64,000 nt of DNA from JAJDAT01 sp964344185. Lineage in GTDB: Bacteria > Nitrospinota > Nitrospinia > Nitrospinales > JAJDAT01. This document shows, in pieces, positions 35,902 to 45,326 of this stretch; position 1 is the first letter of the stretch; each line of letters begins with the position of its first letter. Location: positions 1-64,000 of the forward strand of contig CAYFMN010000007.1 of NCBI GenBank assembly GCA_964344185.1, in the 5' to 3' direction. A program made the position numbers and the translations under genes. The notes under the pieces were generated by a model that was not told the DNA's origin, did not search any database, and worked only from the letters and a program-made list of their open reading frames with translations.

Positions 35902-37227
35902 ATGGATATTTCCACTTTGCTAAATGAAATTCTAGATATTGCCAATAATAAAAATATTTACATTGTTGGCGGTACTATTCGAGATAAATTATTAAATCGA
36001 CCAATCACAGATTATGATTTCGCATGTAACGACGCTCCTGAAATAGCGACGCAATTTTCCAAATCAAACAATTTTCCTCTCGTTAAATTAGACGATACTC
36101 CCAAACGAGAAACCTATCGAGTAATTTCCAACGATAAAGCCACATTCGATTTCACCGCTCTCCAAGGAGATTCTATCGAAGAAGACCTTGCCCGCAGAGA
36201 CTTAACCATCAATTCTCTGGCAATTTCTTTAGACGACTTTATAAAGGGAAACCTTAATCTTATAGATCCATTTGACGGTCAAAAAGATTTAAAAAATAAA
36301 ACTGTTCGAGCTTTACCGGGCGATGTTTTAAAAGAAGATCCATTGCGGGTATTACGCGCGTTCCGGTTCGCCGCTCAATTAGAATTCAAAATTGAGCCAG
36401 CTACATTCCAGCGCTTATCCAGGGAAAAGGAGGAATTGAATCGAGTAGCCGGAGAACGAATTGCCCCAGAATTATGCGCAATCTTTTCTTCCAATGACTC
36501 AGGTAAAATCGTCGCGCGCATGTCGGTATCGGGCCTGTTAGACGTGCTCATACCCAACGCCAAAAGTAACGATTCTAAGAGCTTCGCCTTAAAAATTTAT
36601 AACGAAACAGAACGCTTTTTAAATTCGCCAGAAAACTTATACCCGGACAGATTCAAAGAAGACGGCATATTTTTGGAAGAACACATCAAATCATTAGCAA
36701 AACTTTCATGTTTGATATGGAACTCGTTAAAAGAAGATTCTATCGACACTCAAAAAATTGAAGAACTTTTAAAGAAGCTAAGATTTAGTAACGCCAATTC
36801 TCGTTTCATTTTAAAAACTGTTCAAACTGCCGACGAAGCTTTGAATTCAAATTTGGATTTCGCAGGTTGGTCCCCCGACTTTTCTCAAATTTACAGTTTT
36901 GTAAAACAAGCCGAAGAGGAATTAATCCCAGGTTTGTATTTGGCGGCGGGAGCTTTTAAATCGCATTTAAATTTGGACGACATTGAAGGCGAAGGTTTTG
37001 TCAGAGCGACGCATAACCTGATTGATTTTTATAAACGGCGCTATCTGCCAGCTCAAGAACAACCTCCTTTATTAACTGGAGACGATCTTCAAAATGAATT
37101 TAAACTTTCTCCATCTCCCATTTTTAAATCTATTCTAGAATATATTGAAGAAGGGAGAGTTTTAGGAACCATCAAAACGAAAGAGGACGCTAAAAAAATG
37201 GTGAAGAGCATGGTTGAAAGTTTTTAG
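35902..37227 (+). CDS. tRNA nucleotidyltransferase / poly(A) polymerase family protein
   Basis: Class II nucleotidyltransferase of 441 aa, adding CCA (or A) to tRNA 3' ends. The head domain has IYIVGGTIRDKLLNRPITDYDFA (GG-x-RD and DxD metal site), RRDLTINSLAI and the DPLRVLRAFRFAAQLEF neck motif. The C-terminal half (about 250-430) is less conserved and without an HD domain signature, so CCA-adding versus A-adding specificity cannot be told from sequence. It precedes a hydrolase gene by 36 bases on the same strand. Confidence 0.88.
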   Translation: MDISTLLNEILDIANNKNIYIVGGTIRDKLLNRPITDYDFACNDAPEIATQFSKSNNFPLVKLDDTPKRETYRVISNDKATFDFTALQGDSIEEDLARRDLTINSLAISLDDFIKGNLNLIDPFDGQKDLKNKTVRALPGDVLKEDPLRVLRAFRFAAQLEFKIEPATFQRLSREKEELNRVAGERIAPELCAIFSSNDSGKIVARMSVSGLLDVLIPNAKSNDSKSFALKIYNETERFLNSPENLYPDRFKEDGIFLEEHIKSLAKLSCLIWNSLKEDSIDTQKIEELLKKLRFSNANSRFILKTVQTADEALNSNLDFAGWSPDFSQIYSFVKQAEEELIPGLYLAAGAFKSHLNLDDIEGEGFVRATHNLIDFYKRRYLPAQEQPPLLTGDDLQNEFKLSPSPIFKSILEYIEEGRVLGTIKTKEDAKKMVKSMVESF

Positions 37228-37263
37228 GCAACCTTCGATAACAACAGCAATAGGAACTTCAAG

Positions 37264-37920
37264 ATGTCATTAAATTTTTCGAATAAAGTCTGGAACGACA
37301 AGAAAGTTATTTTAGGCGAACAGAAACTCGATCCTCAAGCTCCTGTCCGCGTTGTAATTGGTTTTCACGGGGCCGAATCTACTCCAGAAAACATGTTAGT
37401 CCATGGCAGCAAACTAAATATTCCAAATTCCCTTTTGGTTTTTCCTGAAGGCCCTATTGACGCCGACAACGGACTTTGGAGCTGGTGGAAAGACGGTCCG
37501 AAACAAAAAGAAACGGTTCAATCTTTTGTGACGGTTACGGATGGAATTTTCAATCAGGCGCATGAATATGTTAAAGAAGAATACAAAAACGCGTCGATAA
37601 AATTTTTTACCTGGGGATTTTCGCAAGGAGCGGCGGCGGTTTTAGTCGCTGTCTTATTCGGTTCCCAACAAATTCAAAAAGCGGCTTCCGTCTGCGGTTT
37701 TTTGCCGGAATTGCCGGAAGAAGCCGTCAAACCTGAAAACCCTGTTCCAATCCTCGGCATATTTGGAGCTAACGACGAGGTCGTACCGTCTTTCCTGGCA
37801 GAACACGCTTTAGAAGAAATTAACCAGATGGGACATCAGGCGCAAATTAAAGAAACTCCTCAAGGACACGAGATAACTCCAGAAAATATATCGGAGATAA
37901 ATCAATATTTTGGGAACTAG
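37264..37920 (+). CDS. Alpha/beta hydrolase, phospholipase/carboxylesterase-like
   Basis: A 218-aa esterase-fold protein. The nucleophile elbow WGFSQGAAAVL (G-x-S-x-G) holds the serine near residue 120. Aspartate in FGANDEVVPS and histidine in PQGHEITPEN complete the triad, as in the phospholipase/carboxylesterase (YpfH) group. HGAESTPENM provides the oxyanion region. No signal peptide, so cytoplasmic. It lies between the nucleotidyltransferase and btuF, 32 bases before the latter; its role is unknown and may be unrelated to cobalamin. Confidence 0.85.
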   Translation: MSLNFSNKVWNDKKVILGEQKLDPQAPVRVVIGFHGAESTPENMLVHGSKLNIPNSLLVFPEGPIDADNGLWSWWKDGPKQKETVQSFVTVTDGIFNQAHEYVKEEYKNASIKFFTWGFSQGAAAVLVAVLFGSQQIQKAASVCGFLPELPEEAVKPENPVPILGIFGANDEVVPSFLAEHALEEINQMGHQAQIKETPQGHEITPENISEINQYFGN

Positions 37921-37952
37921 TTCTTTTCAATTTTTAATATAACGTTTGATAT

Positions 37953-38822
37953 ATGAAATCCCTAAAGATCTTATTTGCAGCCCTTTTCTTTCTCTTAAAT
38001 TGGAATTCAGTTACTTTTGCAAAAACCGCGCAACGAGTTATTTCTTTCTCTCCATCCATAACGGAAGTGTTATTTGCAATTGGAGCAGGAAATCAAGTAG
38101 CGGCTGTGACAGATTTTTGCACCTACCCTGAAGAAGCTTTAAAGAAACCTAAAATTGGCGGCATGCTGAACTCTAGCGCAGAGTCAATCATCGCTTTGAA
38201 ACCCGACATGATGATTTTTCAGCCGGGAAAATCCAACGTTAAACAGTTTGCTAAAAACTTAAATGTTGATTATATAGAAGCCTCTTTCCAAGATTTAAAC
38301 TCTATTTACCAATCCATTCAAGATATTGGGAATGTTGTAGGAAAAACAAAAGAAGCCCAACAGTTAATTGCCAATATAAAATCAAAACTTGCAAACTACC
38401 AGGAACGCCTTAAAAGCATGAAACCCAAATCGACGCTTTTAATTTTAGGCGACAGTCGAGATCCCTTAAGAGACCTATATGCGGTGGGCAAAAAAACTTT
38501 CTTAGACGAGCTTCTCACTTTATCGGGCGGTGAAAATGTTTTGGACAAAACCCTTTCTCAATACCCTAAAGTTTCAAGGGAGTTCATAATTTCCCGTTCT
38601 CCAGAAGTGATCATTATTGCGGGTCCCAATAGCAATGTTACTGGGAAGGAGTTTTCCTCAAATCTAAACGCCTGGAGAGTTTTAGGTTCTGTCCGCGCCG
38701 TTCAAAACAAAAACATTCATATCGTCAGCGAGGACTATATTTTAATTCCAGGGCCTCGCCTGGTAAATATCGTCGACAAATTTTATCAAGCAATTCATTC
38801 TAACTCTTCCGCTCCAAAATAA
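37953..38822 (+). CDS. btuF: Periplasmic cobalamin/corrinoid-binding protein
   Basis: A 289-aa class III substrate-binding protein of an ABC importer. A signal peptide (about 1-23, LKILFAALFFLLNW) is followed by RVISFSPSITEVLFAIGAGNQV, and the two lobes joined by a helix typical of BtuF. It begins a transport operon: btuD overlaps its stop by one base and btuC follows. The substrate is inferred from the cobalamin genes immediately downstream; an iron siderophore would otherwise be possible from the family alone. Confidence 0.88.
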   Translation: MKSLKILFAALFFLLNWNSVTFAKTAQRVISFSPSITEVLFAIGAGNQVAAVTDFCTYPEEALKKPKIGGMLNSSAESIIALKPDMMIFQPGKSNVKQFAKNLNVDYIEASFQDLNSIYQSIQDIGNVVGKTKEAQQLIANIKSKLANYQERLKSMKPKSTLLILGDSRDPLRDLYAVGKKTFLDELLTLSGGENVLDKTLSQYPKVSREFIISRSPEVIIIAGPNSNVTGKEFSSNLNAWRVLGSVRAVQNKNIHIVSEDYILIPGPRLVNIVDKFYQAIHSNSSAPK

Positions 38823-39646
38823 TGGTTTCCTCAACTAATGACATATTAGAAAACGGGTCGCCGATATTAGAATCTAATAACGTTTCCTTTCACTACACCC
38901 ATGAAAAAGAAGCTATCGTAAACGCTTCTTTTAAAATCAAACAAGGAGATTTTTTAGGGGTAATAGGTCCTAATGGTTCTGGGAAATCCACTTTATTAAA
39001 ATTGGCGGCGGGAATTCTCTATCCCAATAAAGGAGAAGTTTTCTATAGAAATCGATCTATTAACGATTATAAGAAAAAGGATTTAGCAAAATTAGCCGCT
39101 TGGATTCCTCAAGAATCTGGAATGGTCTTTCCTTTTAAAACTCAAGAAGTAATATTAATGGGTAGATATCCCTATAAATCGGGATTTTCTTTTGAAACTT
39201 CAGAGGACATGCAAATCGCTTTGGAGGTAATGGAATTAACCGGCACCAAGTTTCTTTTTGACAAAAAGTTTACCGAAATTAGCGGCGGCGAAAAACAAAG
39301 AGTTTTAATAGCAAGCGCATTAGCTCAGAAACCAGAAACTCTAATATTAGACGAGCCAATTTCGTTCCTCGATATAAAGTACCAAATAGAAATTCTTGAA
39401 ATTCTTAGAAATTTAAATCAAAAACACTCCGTTACTGTGATTATGGCTCTTCACGATTTGAATCTAGCCTCAAAGTATTGCTCGCGACTACTTTTATTAA
39501 AAGAAGGGAAAATCGTTAACGAAGGTTTGCCAAACGTGATCTTAGAGCAATCAACCATCGAATCGGTTTACGAAACACAAATTAAAACTCTCATAGATAA
39601 AGAAGACGGTTCCTTAGTAATTCTTCCTCGAACAAGAAATAATTGA
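38822..39646 (+). CDS. btuD: ABC transporter ATPase for cobalamin import
   Basis: A 274-aa ABC ATPase. Walker A GPNGSGKSTLLKL is at about 49-61, the signature EISGGEKQRVLIASAL near 155, Walker B TLILDEPISFLDI, and the H-loop ALHDLNLA. The fold matches the FepC/BtuD/FhuC class. Its start overlaps the btuF stop (TAATG) and its stop overlaps the permease start, so all three are coupled. It powers uptake through the BtuC permease. Confidence 0.9.
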   Translation: MVSSTNDILENGSPILESNNVSFHYTHEKEAIVNASFKIKQGDFLGVIGPNGSGKSTLLKLAAGILYPNKGEVFYRNRSINDYKKKDLAKLAAWIPQESGMVFPFKTQEVILMGRYPYKSGFSFETSEDMQIALEVMELTGTKFLFDKKFTEISGGEKQRVLIASALAQKPETLILDEPISFLDIKYQIEILEILRNLNQKHSVTVIMALHDLNLASKYCSRLLLLKEGKIVNEGLPNVILEQSTIESVYETQIKTLIDKEDGSLVILPRTRNN

Positions 39647-40653
39647 TGCATTTAGAGTTTACAAAAAAGAAAATATTTATTTCTTTAAGTTTGTTCTTCG
39701 CCTTTTTCTTATCGACATTAGTTTTAGCTCCTACAATCGGGCCGGTAGATATCGATCTAGGTAAAGCGCTATTTGGGAAAAACCTCGATTCAAGAAACGT
39801 AGACGAGGAGATTTTTTTTCTGGCTCGTCTTCCGCGTATCATTCTTGCAGCTCTTGCAGGAGCGGCATTAGCGGTAGCTGGCGCGGTTTTCCAAGCTTTA
39901 CTTAGAAACGATTTAGCCGCTCCCTTCACTCTGGGAGTCTCAAGTGGAGCTTCATTAGGAGCGGTGATTGCAATTCGCTTCTTGGGAGTTTCTCCTCAAG
40001 GGTTCTCCCTAGTGCCAATTGCGGCATTTCTCGGAAGTTTACTCGCTATCGCTCTTGTTTTTGGAATCGTTCCTAATAGACGCGGCGAACTCCCAGCCCC
40101 TGTTATGATTTTAGCCGGCGTAACCGTAAACTTTTTCTTCGCGGCTTTGGTTATGTTTATCCATTACATTTCGGATATTTCACAATCATTCCAAATTGTT
40201 CGGTGGTTAATGGGTGGCTTAGATGTAACAGACTATTCAACTATATTATGTATATCTCCATTAGTTTTGATAGGAATCGCTTGTTTAACCTACTTTAGCC
40301 GAGATCTAAATTTATTGAGCGCGGGAATTGAATCGGCTCAAAGTCGAGGAGTTGATATTATTTTTGTTCAAAGGGTCGGCTTTATTTGCGCTTCCTTAAT
40401 CACTGGCGCGGTTGTATCTGTTTGCGGTCCCATAACATTTCTTGGATTAATCGTTCCACATATTGTAAGGCTAATCATTGGTCCAGATAACCGTATTTTG
40501 ATACCCGCTTCCATGTTGTTTGGAGCGGCTTTTTTAATAATATGCGACACCGCCGCTCGAACGATCATTGCCCCTGCCGAAATTCCAGTTGGGATTATTA
40601 CGGCTATGTTGGGCGGACCGTTTTTTGTTTGGCTACTTAGAAAGAAACTTTAA
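39646..40653 (+). CDS. btuC: FecCD-family permease (BtuC-type)
   Basis: A 335-aa integral membrane permease with about ten helices. The family signatures LAGAALAVAGAVFQALLRNDLAAPFTLGVSSGASLGA (given in sections), RWLMGGLD and PITFLGLIVPHIVRLIIG are visible. I chose the ATG at 39646, which overlaps the btuD stop as TGATG; a TTG three bases upstream is an alternative. It forms the membrane channel of the uptake system, and cobQ follows after three bases, so import and assembly are one operon. Confidence 0.9.
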   Translation: MHLEFTKKKIFISLSLFFAFFLSTLVLAPTIGPVDIDLGKALFGKNLDSRNVDEEIFFLARLPRIILAALAGAALAVAGAVFQALLRNDLAAPFTLGVSSGASLGAVIAIRFLGVSPQGFSLVPIAAFLGSLLAIALVFGIVPNRRGELPAPVMILAGVTVNFFFAALVMFIHYISDISQSFQIVRWLMGGLDVTDYSTILCISPLVLIGIACLTYFSRDLNLLSAGIESAQSRGVDIIFVQRVGFICASLITGAVVSVCGPITFLGLIVPHIVRLIIGPDNRILIPASMLFGAAFLIICDTAARTIIAPAEIPVGIITAMLGGPFFVWLLRKKL

Positions 40654-40656
40654 AAT

Positions 40657-42162
40657 ATGGCGGCTAAAACATTAATGATACAAGGGACCGGTTCCGGCGT
40701 TGGCAAAAGCGTGCTTGTGGCCGCTCTTTGCAGGCGTTTTTTTAAAGACGGTTTACGCGTCGCTCCTTTTAAAGCTCAGAATATGTCTCTAAATTCATTT
40801 GTAACTGAAGACGGAGGAGAAATGGGGCGCGCCCAGGTTTTTCAAGCTGAAGCTTGTGGCTTAAAACCCTCTGTGGCTATGAATCCTATTTTGTTAAAAC
40901 CTTCTTCTGACAACCACTCCCAAGTAATCGTCATGGGACGTCCCGTCGCCAACTCTGACGCAAAAAATTATTACCGCAATAAAGAAAATTATTTCAAAGA
41001 AGCAATATCGGCCTTTGAATCGTTACAACAATCATTTGATCTTATTATACTTGAAGGTGCTGGCAGTCCAGCTGAAATTAATCTTAAACAACACGATGTC
41101 GTAAATATGCGCATGGCAAAATTAGCCAACGCTCCCGTATTAATTGTAGGCGACATTGATCGAGGCGGTGTTTTCGCATGGATGAAAGGAACTTACGACT
41201 TATTGGACTCAGGAGAAAAAGATATTGTAAAAGGCTTCTTGATTAATAAATTTCGTGGAGACTTAGATTTGTTGAAACCGGGTTTAACCCAATTCGAAAA
41301 TTTGGTTCACAAACCTGTTTTAGGAGTCATACCCTTTGACAGGGAATTATATGTCGATGAGGAAGATAGCGTTCCTTTACCAAATATATCGATGGAAAAT
41401 GACACTCGGAACAAACTAAAAATTGACGTGATTAGACTCCCAAGAATCTCAAATTTTACCGACGTTTCTCCCTTAATGCATAACCCAGGAATTCTTCTGC
41501 GCTATGTTTGGAGATCCGACCAGATTCAAAATCCAGACTTGATACTAATTCCTGGAAGTAAAAATGCATTAGAAGACATGATGTTCTTAAAAACCCAGGG
41601 ATTAGATAAGAAAATTCACGAATGTCATAATGGAGGAACTTTAATTCTTGGAATCTGCGCCGGTTTTCAAATGCTAGGCGATTTGTTAGAAGATCCTCAC
41701 GGAATCGAAAGTTCCTCTCATCAAGTAAAAGGATTGGGACTTCTAAAAATGAAAACGGAAATACAACCGGAAAAAATCACCCGGCAAGTAAATCCATTTA
41801 CTTGCGACAGCCCTGTTTTCAAAAAAGGATTAAACGCTTCCGGTTATGAAATCCATATGGGTCAATCGAAAATGCAGGGTGATTATTCATCTTTATTTGT
41901 AAACTCCAAGGGGAAAATCGTCCCAGAACTTGGAATAAGCAACTCAGACGGTACGGTTATCGGAGTTTACATACATGGTTTTCTCGACTCCAACTCTATT
42001 CGAGAGGCTTTTTTAAAACATATCTGCCAAAAAAGAAAGCTTCCCAAAAATTGCGCTTCTTTCGACTACAAAAAGTTCCGCAATGCGCAACTCGACCGCT
42101 TATGCGACTTGTTTTCCAATAACGTTGACATGGAAAAAGTTTACGAGATTGTTCAATGTTAA
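40657..42162 (+). CDS. cobQ: Cobyric acid synthase
   Basis: Glutamine-dependent amidation of four carboxylates of adenosylcobyrinic acid a,c-diamide. The N-terminal dethiobiotin-synthetase-like domain has the P-loop GTGSGVGKSVLVAALCRRFFKDG in sections, then FKAQNMSLNS. The C-terminal glutamine amidotransferase domain has the nucleophile cysteine in LGICAGFQMLGDLLEDPHGIES. The 501-aa length is normal. It starts three bases after btuC and overlaps cobS by seven bases. No upstream corrin-ring genes are in the window, so this is a late-pathway/salvage set. Confidence 0.95.
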   Translation: MAAKTLMIQGTGSGVGKSVLVAALCRRFFKDGLRVAPFKAQNMSLNSFVTEDGGEMGRAQVFQAEACGLKPSVAMNPILLKPSSDNHSQVIVMGRPVANSDAKNYYRNKENYFKEAISAFESLQQSFDLIILEGAGSPAEINLKQHDVVNMRMAKLANAPVLIVGDIDRGGVFAWMKGTYDLLDSGEKDIVKGFLINKFRGDLDLLKPGLTQFENLVHKPVLGVIPFDRELYVDEEDSVPLPNISMENDTRNKLKIDVIRLPRISNFTDVSPLMHNPGILLRYVWRSDQIQNPDLILIPGSKNALEDMMFLKTQGLDKKIHECHNGGTLILGICAGFQMLGDLLEDPHGIESSSHQVKGLGLLKMKTEIQPEKITRQVNPFTCDSPVFKKGLNASGYEIHMGQSKMQGDYSSLFVNSKGKIVPELGISNSDGTVIGVYIHGFLDSNSIREAFLKHICQKRKLPKNCASFDYKKFRNAQLDRLCDLFSNNVDMEKVYEIVQC

Positions 42163-42890
42163 ACTTTTTTTCAGCGCTGGCTTTTTTGACCATTATTCGA
42201 ATTCCAAAGTCAGGAGATTGGGAAGACGGCAAAAAAGTTCTTTATTTTCCTCTTGTGGGAATTTTAATCGGTCTTGGTTTATGGGGAATCGACTCTGTCG
42301 GGAAATTAGCTTTCAATCTAGAACTACGCTGCGCTTTTGATCTGATTTTTTTGGCTGTGATTACGGGCGGAATTCATCTCGATGGCCTTGCTGATTCGGC
42401 AGACGGCATATTAGCTCATCGCGGTCGAGAAAAAGCCCTGGAAATAATGCGAGACTCACGTATTGGCGTCATGGGAGCGTTAGTGGTTTTCTTTTGTCTA
42501 TTAATCAAATTTACCGCTCTCCAAGGCATTCCAGAAACCAACCGCTGGATATGGTTAATAGCGGCGCCAGCATTGGCCCGGACAGCTTTAACGGCAGCCC
42601 TTGTCTTTATGAACTACGCGCGAAGCGAAGGCGGTTTGGGAACGGTTTTTTTTCAAAAAAATCGTTATAGCCTTTTAAGTTTAACCCCCTGCGCATTATT
42701 AATTCCTATGCTGATTACTCCAATCATTGGATTTATCGCTTTAGTGGGATTCTGCATTACCTTAGCTTTACTTTTTTCATTTTTTAATCGTACAATAGGC
42801 GGCATGACTGGAGACAGCTTGGGTGCAACCGCAGAAATAATAGAAGCGCTTATCATGATCGGGGGAGTCATTTTAGGTCGTTGGATCTAA
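42156..42890 (+). CDS. cobS: Cobalamin-5-phosphate synthase
   Basis: Membrane enzyme that joins adenosylcobinamide-GDP and alpha-ribazole(-phosphate), completing the cobalamin nucleotide loop. The 244-aa protein has about six hydrophobic segments. The conserved GGIHLDGLADSADGILAHRGREKALEIMRDSRIGVMG stretch (given in sections) contains the metal-binding D/H residues. The C-terminus GGMTGDSLGATAEI is also typical. It overlaps cobQ and runs into the cobU-bluB frame. Confidence 0.94.
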   Translation: MLNFFSALAFLTIIRIPKSGDWEDGKKVLYFPLVGILIGLGLWGIDSVGKLAFNLELRCAFDLIFLAVITGGIHLDGLADSADGILAHRGREKALEIMRDSRIGVMGALVVFFCLLIKFTALQGIPETNRWIWLIAAPALARTALTAALVFMNYARSEGGLGTVFFQKNRYSLLSLTPCALLIPMLITPIIGFIALVGFCITLALLFSFFNRTIGGMTGDSLGATAEIIEALIMIGGVILGRWI

Positions 42891-42904
42891 CTATAGAGCT
42901 ATTT

Positions 42905-44158
42905 ATGTCAAAAAAAACTTTCCTTATTACTGGAGGATGCCGGAGCGGAAAATCAAAATACGCTCTTGAATTAGGGAACCGTTTTCCAGGTACGAAAATA
43001 TATTTAGCTACCGCTGAGGCTTTCGACGACGAAATGAAAACTCGCATTGCCCTCCATAAAGAAGAACGAGATCCAACCTGGACAACGTTTGAAGAGTCGC
43101 AAGACCCGGCTTCGGTAATAAAAAATGTCGATTCTGAAGCTTCTGTTATTTTGTTGGATTGCCTTTCTATTTGGATCGCAAACTTACTGCTTGCCGACCG
43201 AAAGCGCGAAGACATTTTAGAACAAACCCAAATTTTAGCCGAAACTTCCAATCAATCGCTTGCTTCTGTCATTATAGTGACTAACGAGGTTGGAGCGGGT
43301 ATTGTTCCCGACAACAAGTTAGCCCGGGAATATCGCGATATAATTGGCGAAGCCAATCAAATTGTGGCGTCGCTATTTGACGAGGTAGCCCACTGTGTTT
43401 CAGGAATCCCGACGATTATAAAACCCAGGAATGCTGAAAATTTTCAAAAAAAAATAGATAGCGAATCGTCACACGAATTTTCTCCTGAAAAAAAACAAGG
43501 ATTATATGACGCCATCTACAAAAGAAGAGATGTCCGGCATTTTAATTCCAAACCGGTACCGCCTTCCGTTTTGGGTAAAATCTTGAACGCCGCTCACCAT
43601 GCAGGTTCCGTTGGTTTTATGCAGCCTTGGAATTTCATGATCATCGACGACATTAATATAAAAGCAAAAGTTAAGAAAATCTTTGAACAATGCAACGAAA
43701 CCGCCGCCCAAAAATTTTCTGAAGATCGCGAAAAGTTATACAGGTCGCTAAAATTGGAAGGCATTATGGAAGCTCCTATTAATTTATGTATTACCTGCGA
43801 CAGGAACCGCCTGGGTCCTAACGTTTTAGGTAGAGACACTATTCCTGAAATGGACTTGATGAGTGGGGCTTGCGCCGTACAAAACCTCTGGTTAGCTGCA
43901 AGGGCTGAAGGAGTTGGCGTTGGCTGGGTTAGCATTCTCTCTCAAAAAGAGTTAAAAGAAGTTTTAGATATTCCTGACCGCATCGTTCCTATAGCTTATC
44001 TTTGTATCGGATATACGGATAATTTTCTAAAAAGACCTATGTTACAAACAGTAGGCTGGGAAAACCGCTTATCTATTGAAAATTTGGTGTATTACAACAA
44101 ATGGGAAGGAAAACCCGGCGAAAAAGCTATTAAATTTCCTTCTGGCGATTTTCAATGA
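42905..44158 (+). CDS. cobU-bluB: Fused CobU kinase/guanylyltransferase and BluB dimethylbenzimidazole synthase
   Basis: A 417-aa fusion. Residues 3-175 are CobU: P-loop GGCRSGKS (10-17), HKEERDPTW with the guanylylated histidine (about 51), the LLDCLSIWIANLL motif and VTNEVGAGIVP; it phosphorylates cobinamide and adds GMP. After a ~22-residue linker, residues about 198-417 are BluB: RRDVRHFNSKPV, MQPWNF and GVGVGWVSIL, which converts FMNH2 plus oxygen to dimethylbenzimidazole. The ATG at 42905 is preferred over a TTG at 42881. The fusion joins upper-ligand activation and lower-ligand supply in one polypeptide. Confidence 0.9.
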   Translation: MSKKTFLITGGCRSGKSKYALELGNRFPGTKIYLATAEAFDDEMKTRIALHKEERDPTWTTFEESQDPASVIKNVDSEASVILLDCLSIWIANLLLADRKREDILEQTQILAETSNQSLASVIIVTNEVGAGIVPDNKLAREYRDIIGEANQIVASLFDEVAHCVSGIPTIIKPRNAENFQKKIDSESSHEFSPEKKQGLYDAIYKRRDVRHFNSKPVPPSVLGKILNAAHHAGSVGFMQPWNFMIIDDINIKAKVKKIFEQCNETAAQKFSEDREKLYRSLKLEGIMEAPINLCITCDRNRLGPNVLGRDTIPEMDLMSGACAVQNLWLAARAEGVGVGWVSILSQKELKEVLDIPDRIVPIAYLCIGYTDNFLKRPMLQTVGWENRLSIENLVYYNKWEGKPGEKAIKFPSGDFQ

Positions 44159-45321
44159 ATTCTTCAAGACTACCTTCTTCTTTACCTCAAAATCGCGTCT
44201 CCGATTCGAACCAAATAGACGACACAATTTATCCGGATCATGGGGGAGACTGGCATTCCGCTCTTGCTTTATCAAATTTACCAGAAGGCGAGTTAATCGA
44301 TTTTAGCGTTAGCCTAAATCCGTTAGGACCTCCCAGAATAGCCTCGAATTTGGCTTCTCAAATCATTAAAAGTTTAGAATATTACCCAGAACCAAAATCA
44401 AACCGGTTAAAAGAATGTTTCGCTGAATTTCGCGACATTCCAAAAACTTCTATTGTAGCTGGAAATGGATCTAACGAACTTATTCACCTCATTCCACGCT
44501 TTCTGCCTAAAGGGAAAAAATGCGTTATCGTAGAACCAACATTTTCAGAATACGACTCTGCGATAAAGTCTGCTAAGATTCCTTTAAATCAATACCTATT
44601 AAAATCAGAAAATAACTTCAAAGAAGACATAGAATCATTTCTTTTTTACCTTCAAGGCGTAGAAAATTTAGGATCTGTTGTTTTAGGTCATCCTAACAGT
44701 CCAACGGCGCATATTTGGGCTCAAGAAAGCTTATTTTCTCTCAAGAAGTTTTGCGAACGCAAAGACATCTTTCTAATAATTGACGAAGCTTTTACAGATT
44801 TTTGCGACCAACCAATTTCATTGATTCAAGAAGCCCATCAATCTAAAAACCTAATTGTCATACAATCTCTTACCAAGTTATATAGCATTCCCGGGACCAG
44901 ACTGGGCTTTTGCGTACTTCACCCTGAGAACGCTAATCGATTAGAAAGCTTGATTCCACCTTGGAACGTTAATTCGATAGCCCAAAAACTGGGCGAGGAA
45001 ATTCTAACGGATACTAAATATTTAGAAGAAACAAAGAGTTTCTTATCTATGGAAAAGGAACGCGTATTTTCGAAATTAAGCCATATTAATGCGATAAAAA
45101 TATTTCCATCCTCAACTAATTTTTTTCTATTCAAACTAATTGACGACGCCCCTAATTTGTCCAATCACTTTTTTAAAAGCCTGCTTACCCAAGGTTTGAT
45201 TATCAGGAACTGTGGAAATTTTTCTGGTTTGGATAATTCATTTTTTAGGTTTGCCATTCAAACTAAGGAAAAAAATAAAAAATTAGTTCAAGCTATTGAG
45301 AGTTTCTTTTTGCACGGATAA
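44155..45321 (+). CDS. cobD: Threonine-phosphate decarboxylase
   Basis: PLP enzyme that makes (R)-1-amino-2-propanol phosphate for the aminopropanol arm of cobalamin. The 388-aa fold-type I sequence begins YPDHGGDWHSAL, then DFSVSLNPLGPP, typical of CobD/CobC. The cofactor lysine is in VIQSLTKLYSIPGTRLGF, with NGSNELIHLI earlier and DEAFTDF for Asp binding of PLP. Histidinol-phosphate aminotransferase is the closest alternative, but context and the HGG start favour CobD. It overlaps the cobU-bluB stop by four bases. Confidence 0.9.
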   Translation: MNSSRLPSSLPQNRVSDSNQIDDTIYPDHGGDWHSALALSNLPEGELIDFSVSLNPLGPPRIASNLASQIIKSLEYYPEPKSNRLKECFAEFRDIPKTSIVAGNGSNELIHLIPRFLPKGKKCVIVEPTFSEYDSAIKSAKIPLNQYLLKSENNFKEDIESFLFYLQGVENLGSVVLGHPNSPTAHIWAQESLFSLKKFCERKDIFLIIDEAFTDFCDQPISLIQEAHQSKNLIVIQSLTKLYSIPGTRLGFCVLHPENANRLESLIPPWNVNSIAQKLGEEILTDTKYLEETKSFLSMEKERVFSKLSHINAIKIFPSSTNFFLFKLIDDAPNLSNHFFKSLLTQGLIIRNCGNFSGLDNSFFRFAIQTKEKNKKLVQAIESFFLHG

Positions 45322-45326
45322 CGGTC

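Noticed and set aside
37921..37952. A cobalamin riboswitch before btuF
   Set aside because: Only 32 bases separate the genes, too few for the ~200-base aptamer, and no GCCACTG-type B12-box motif is present here or before the hydrolase gene.
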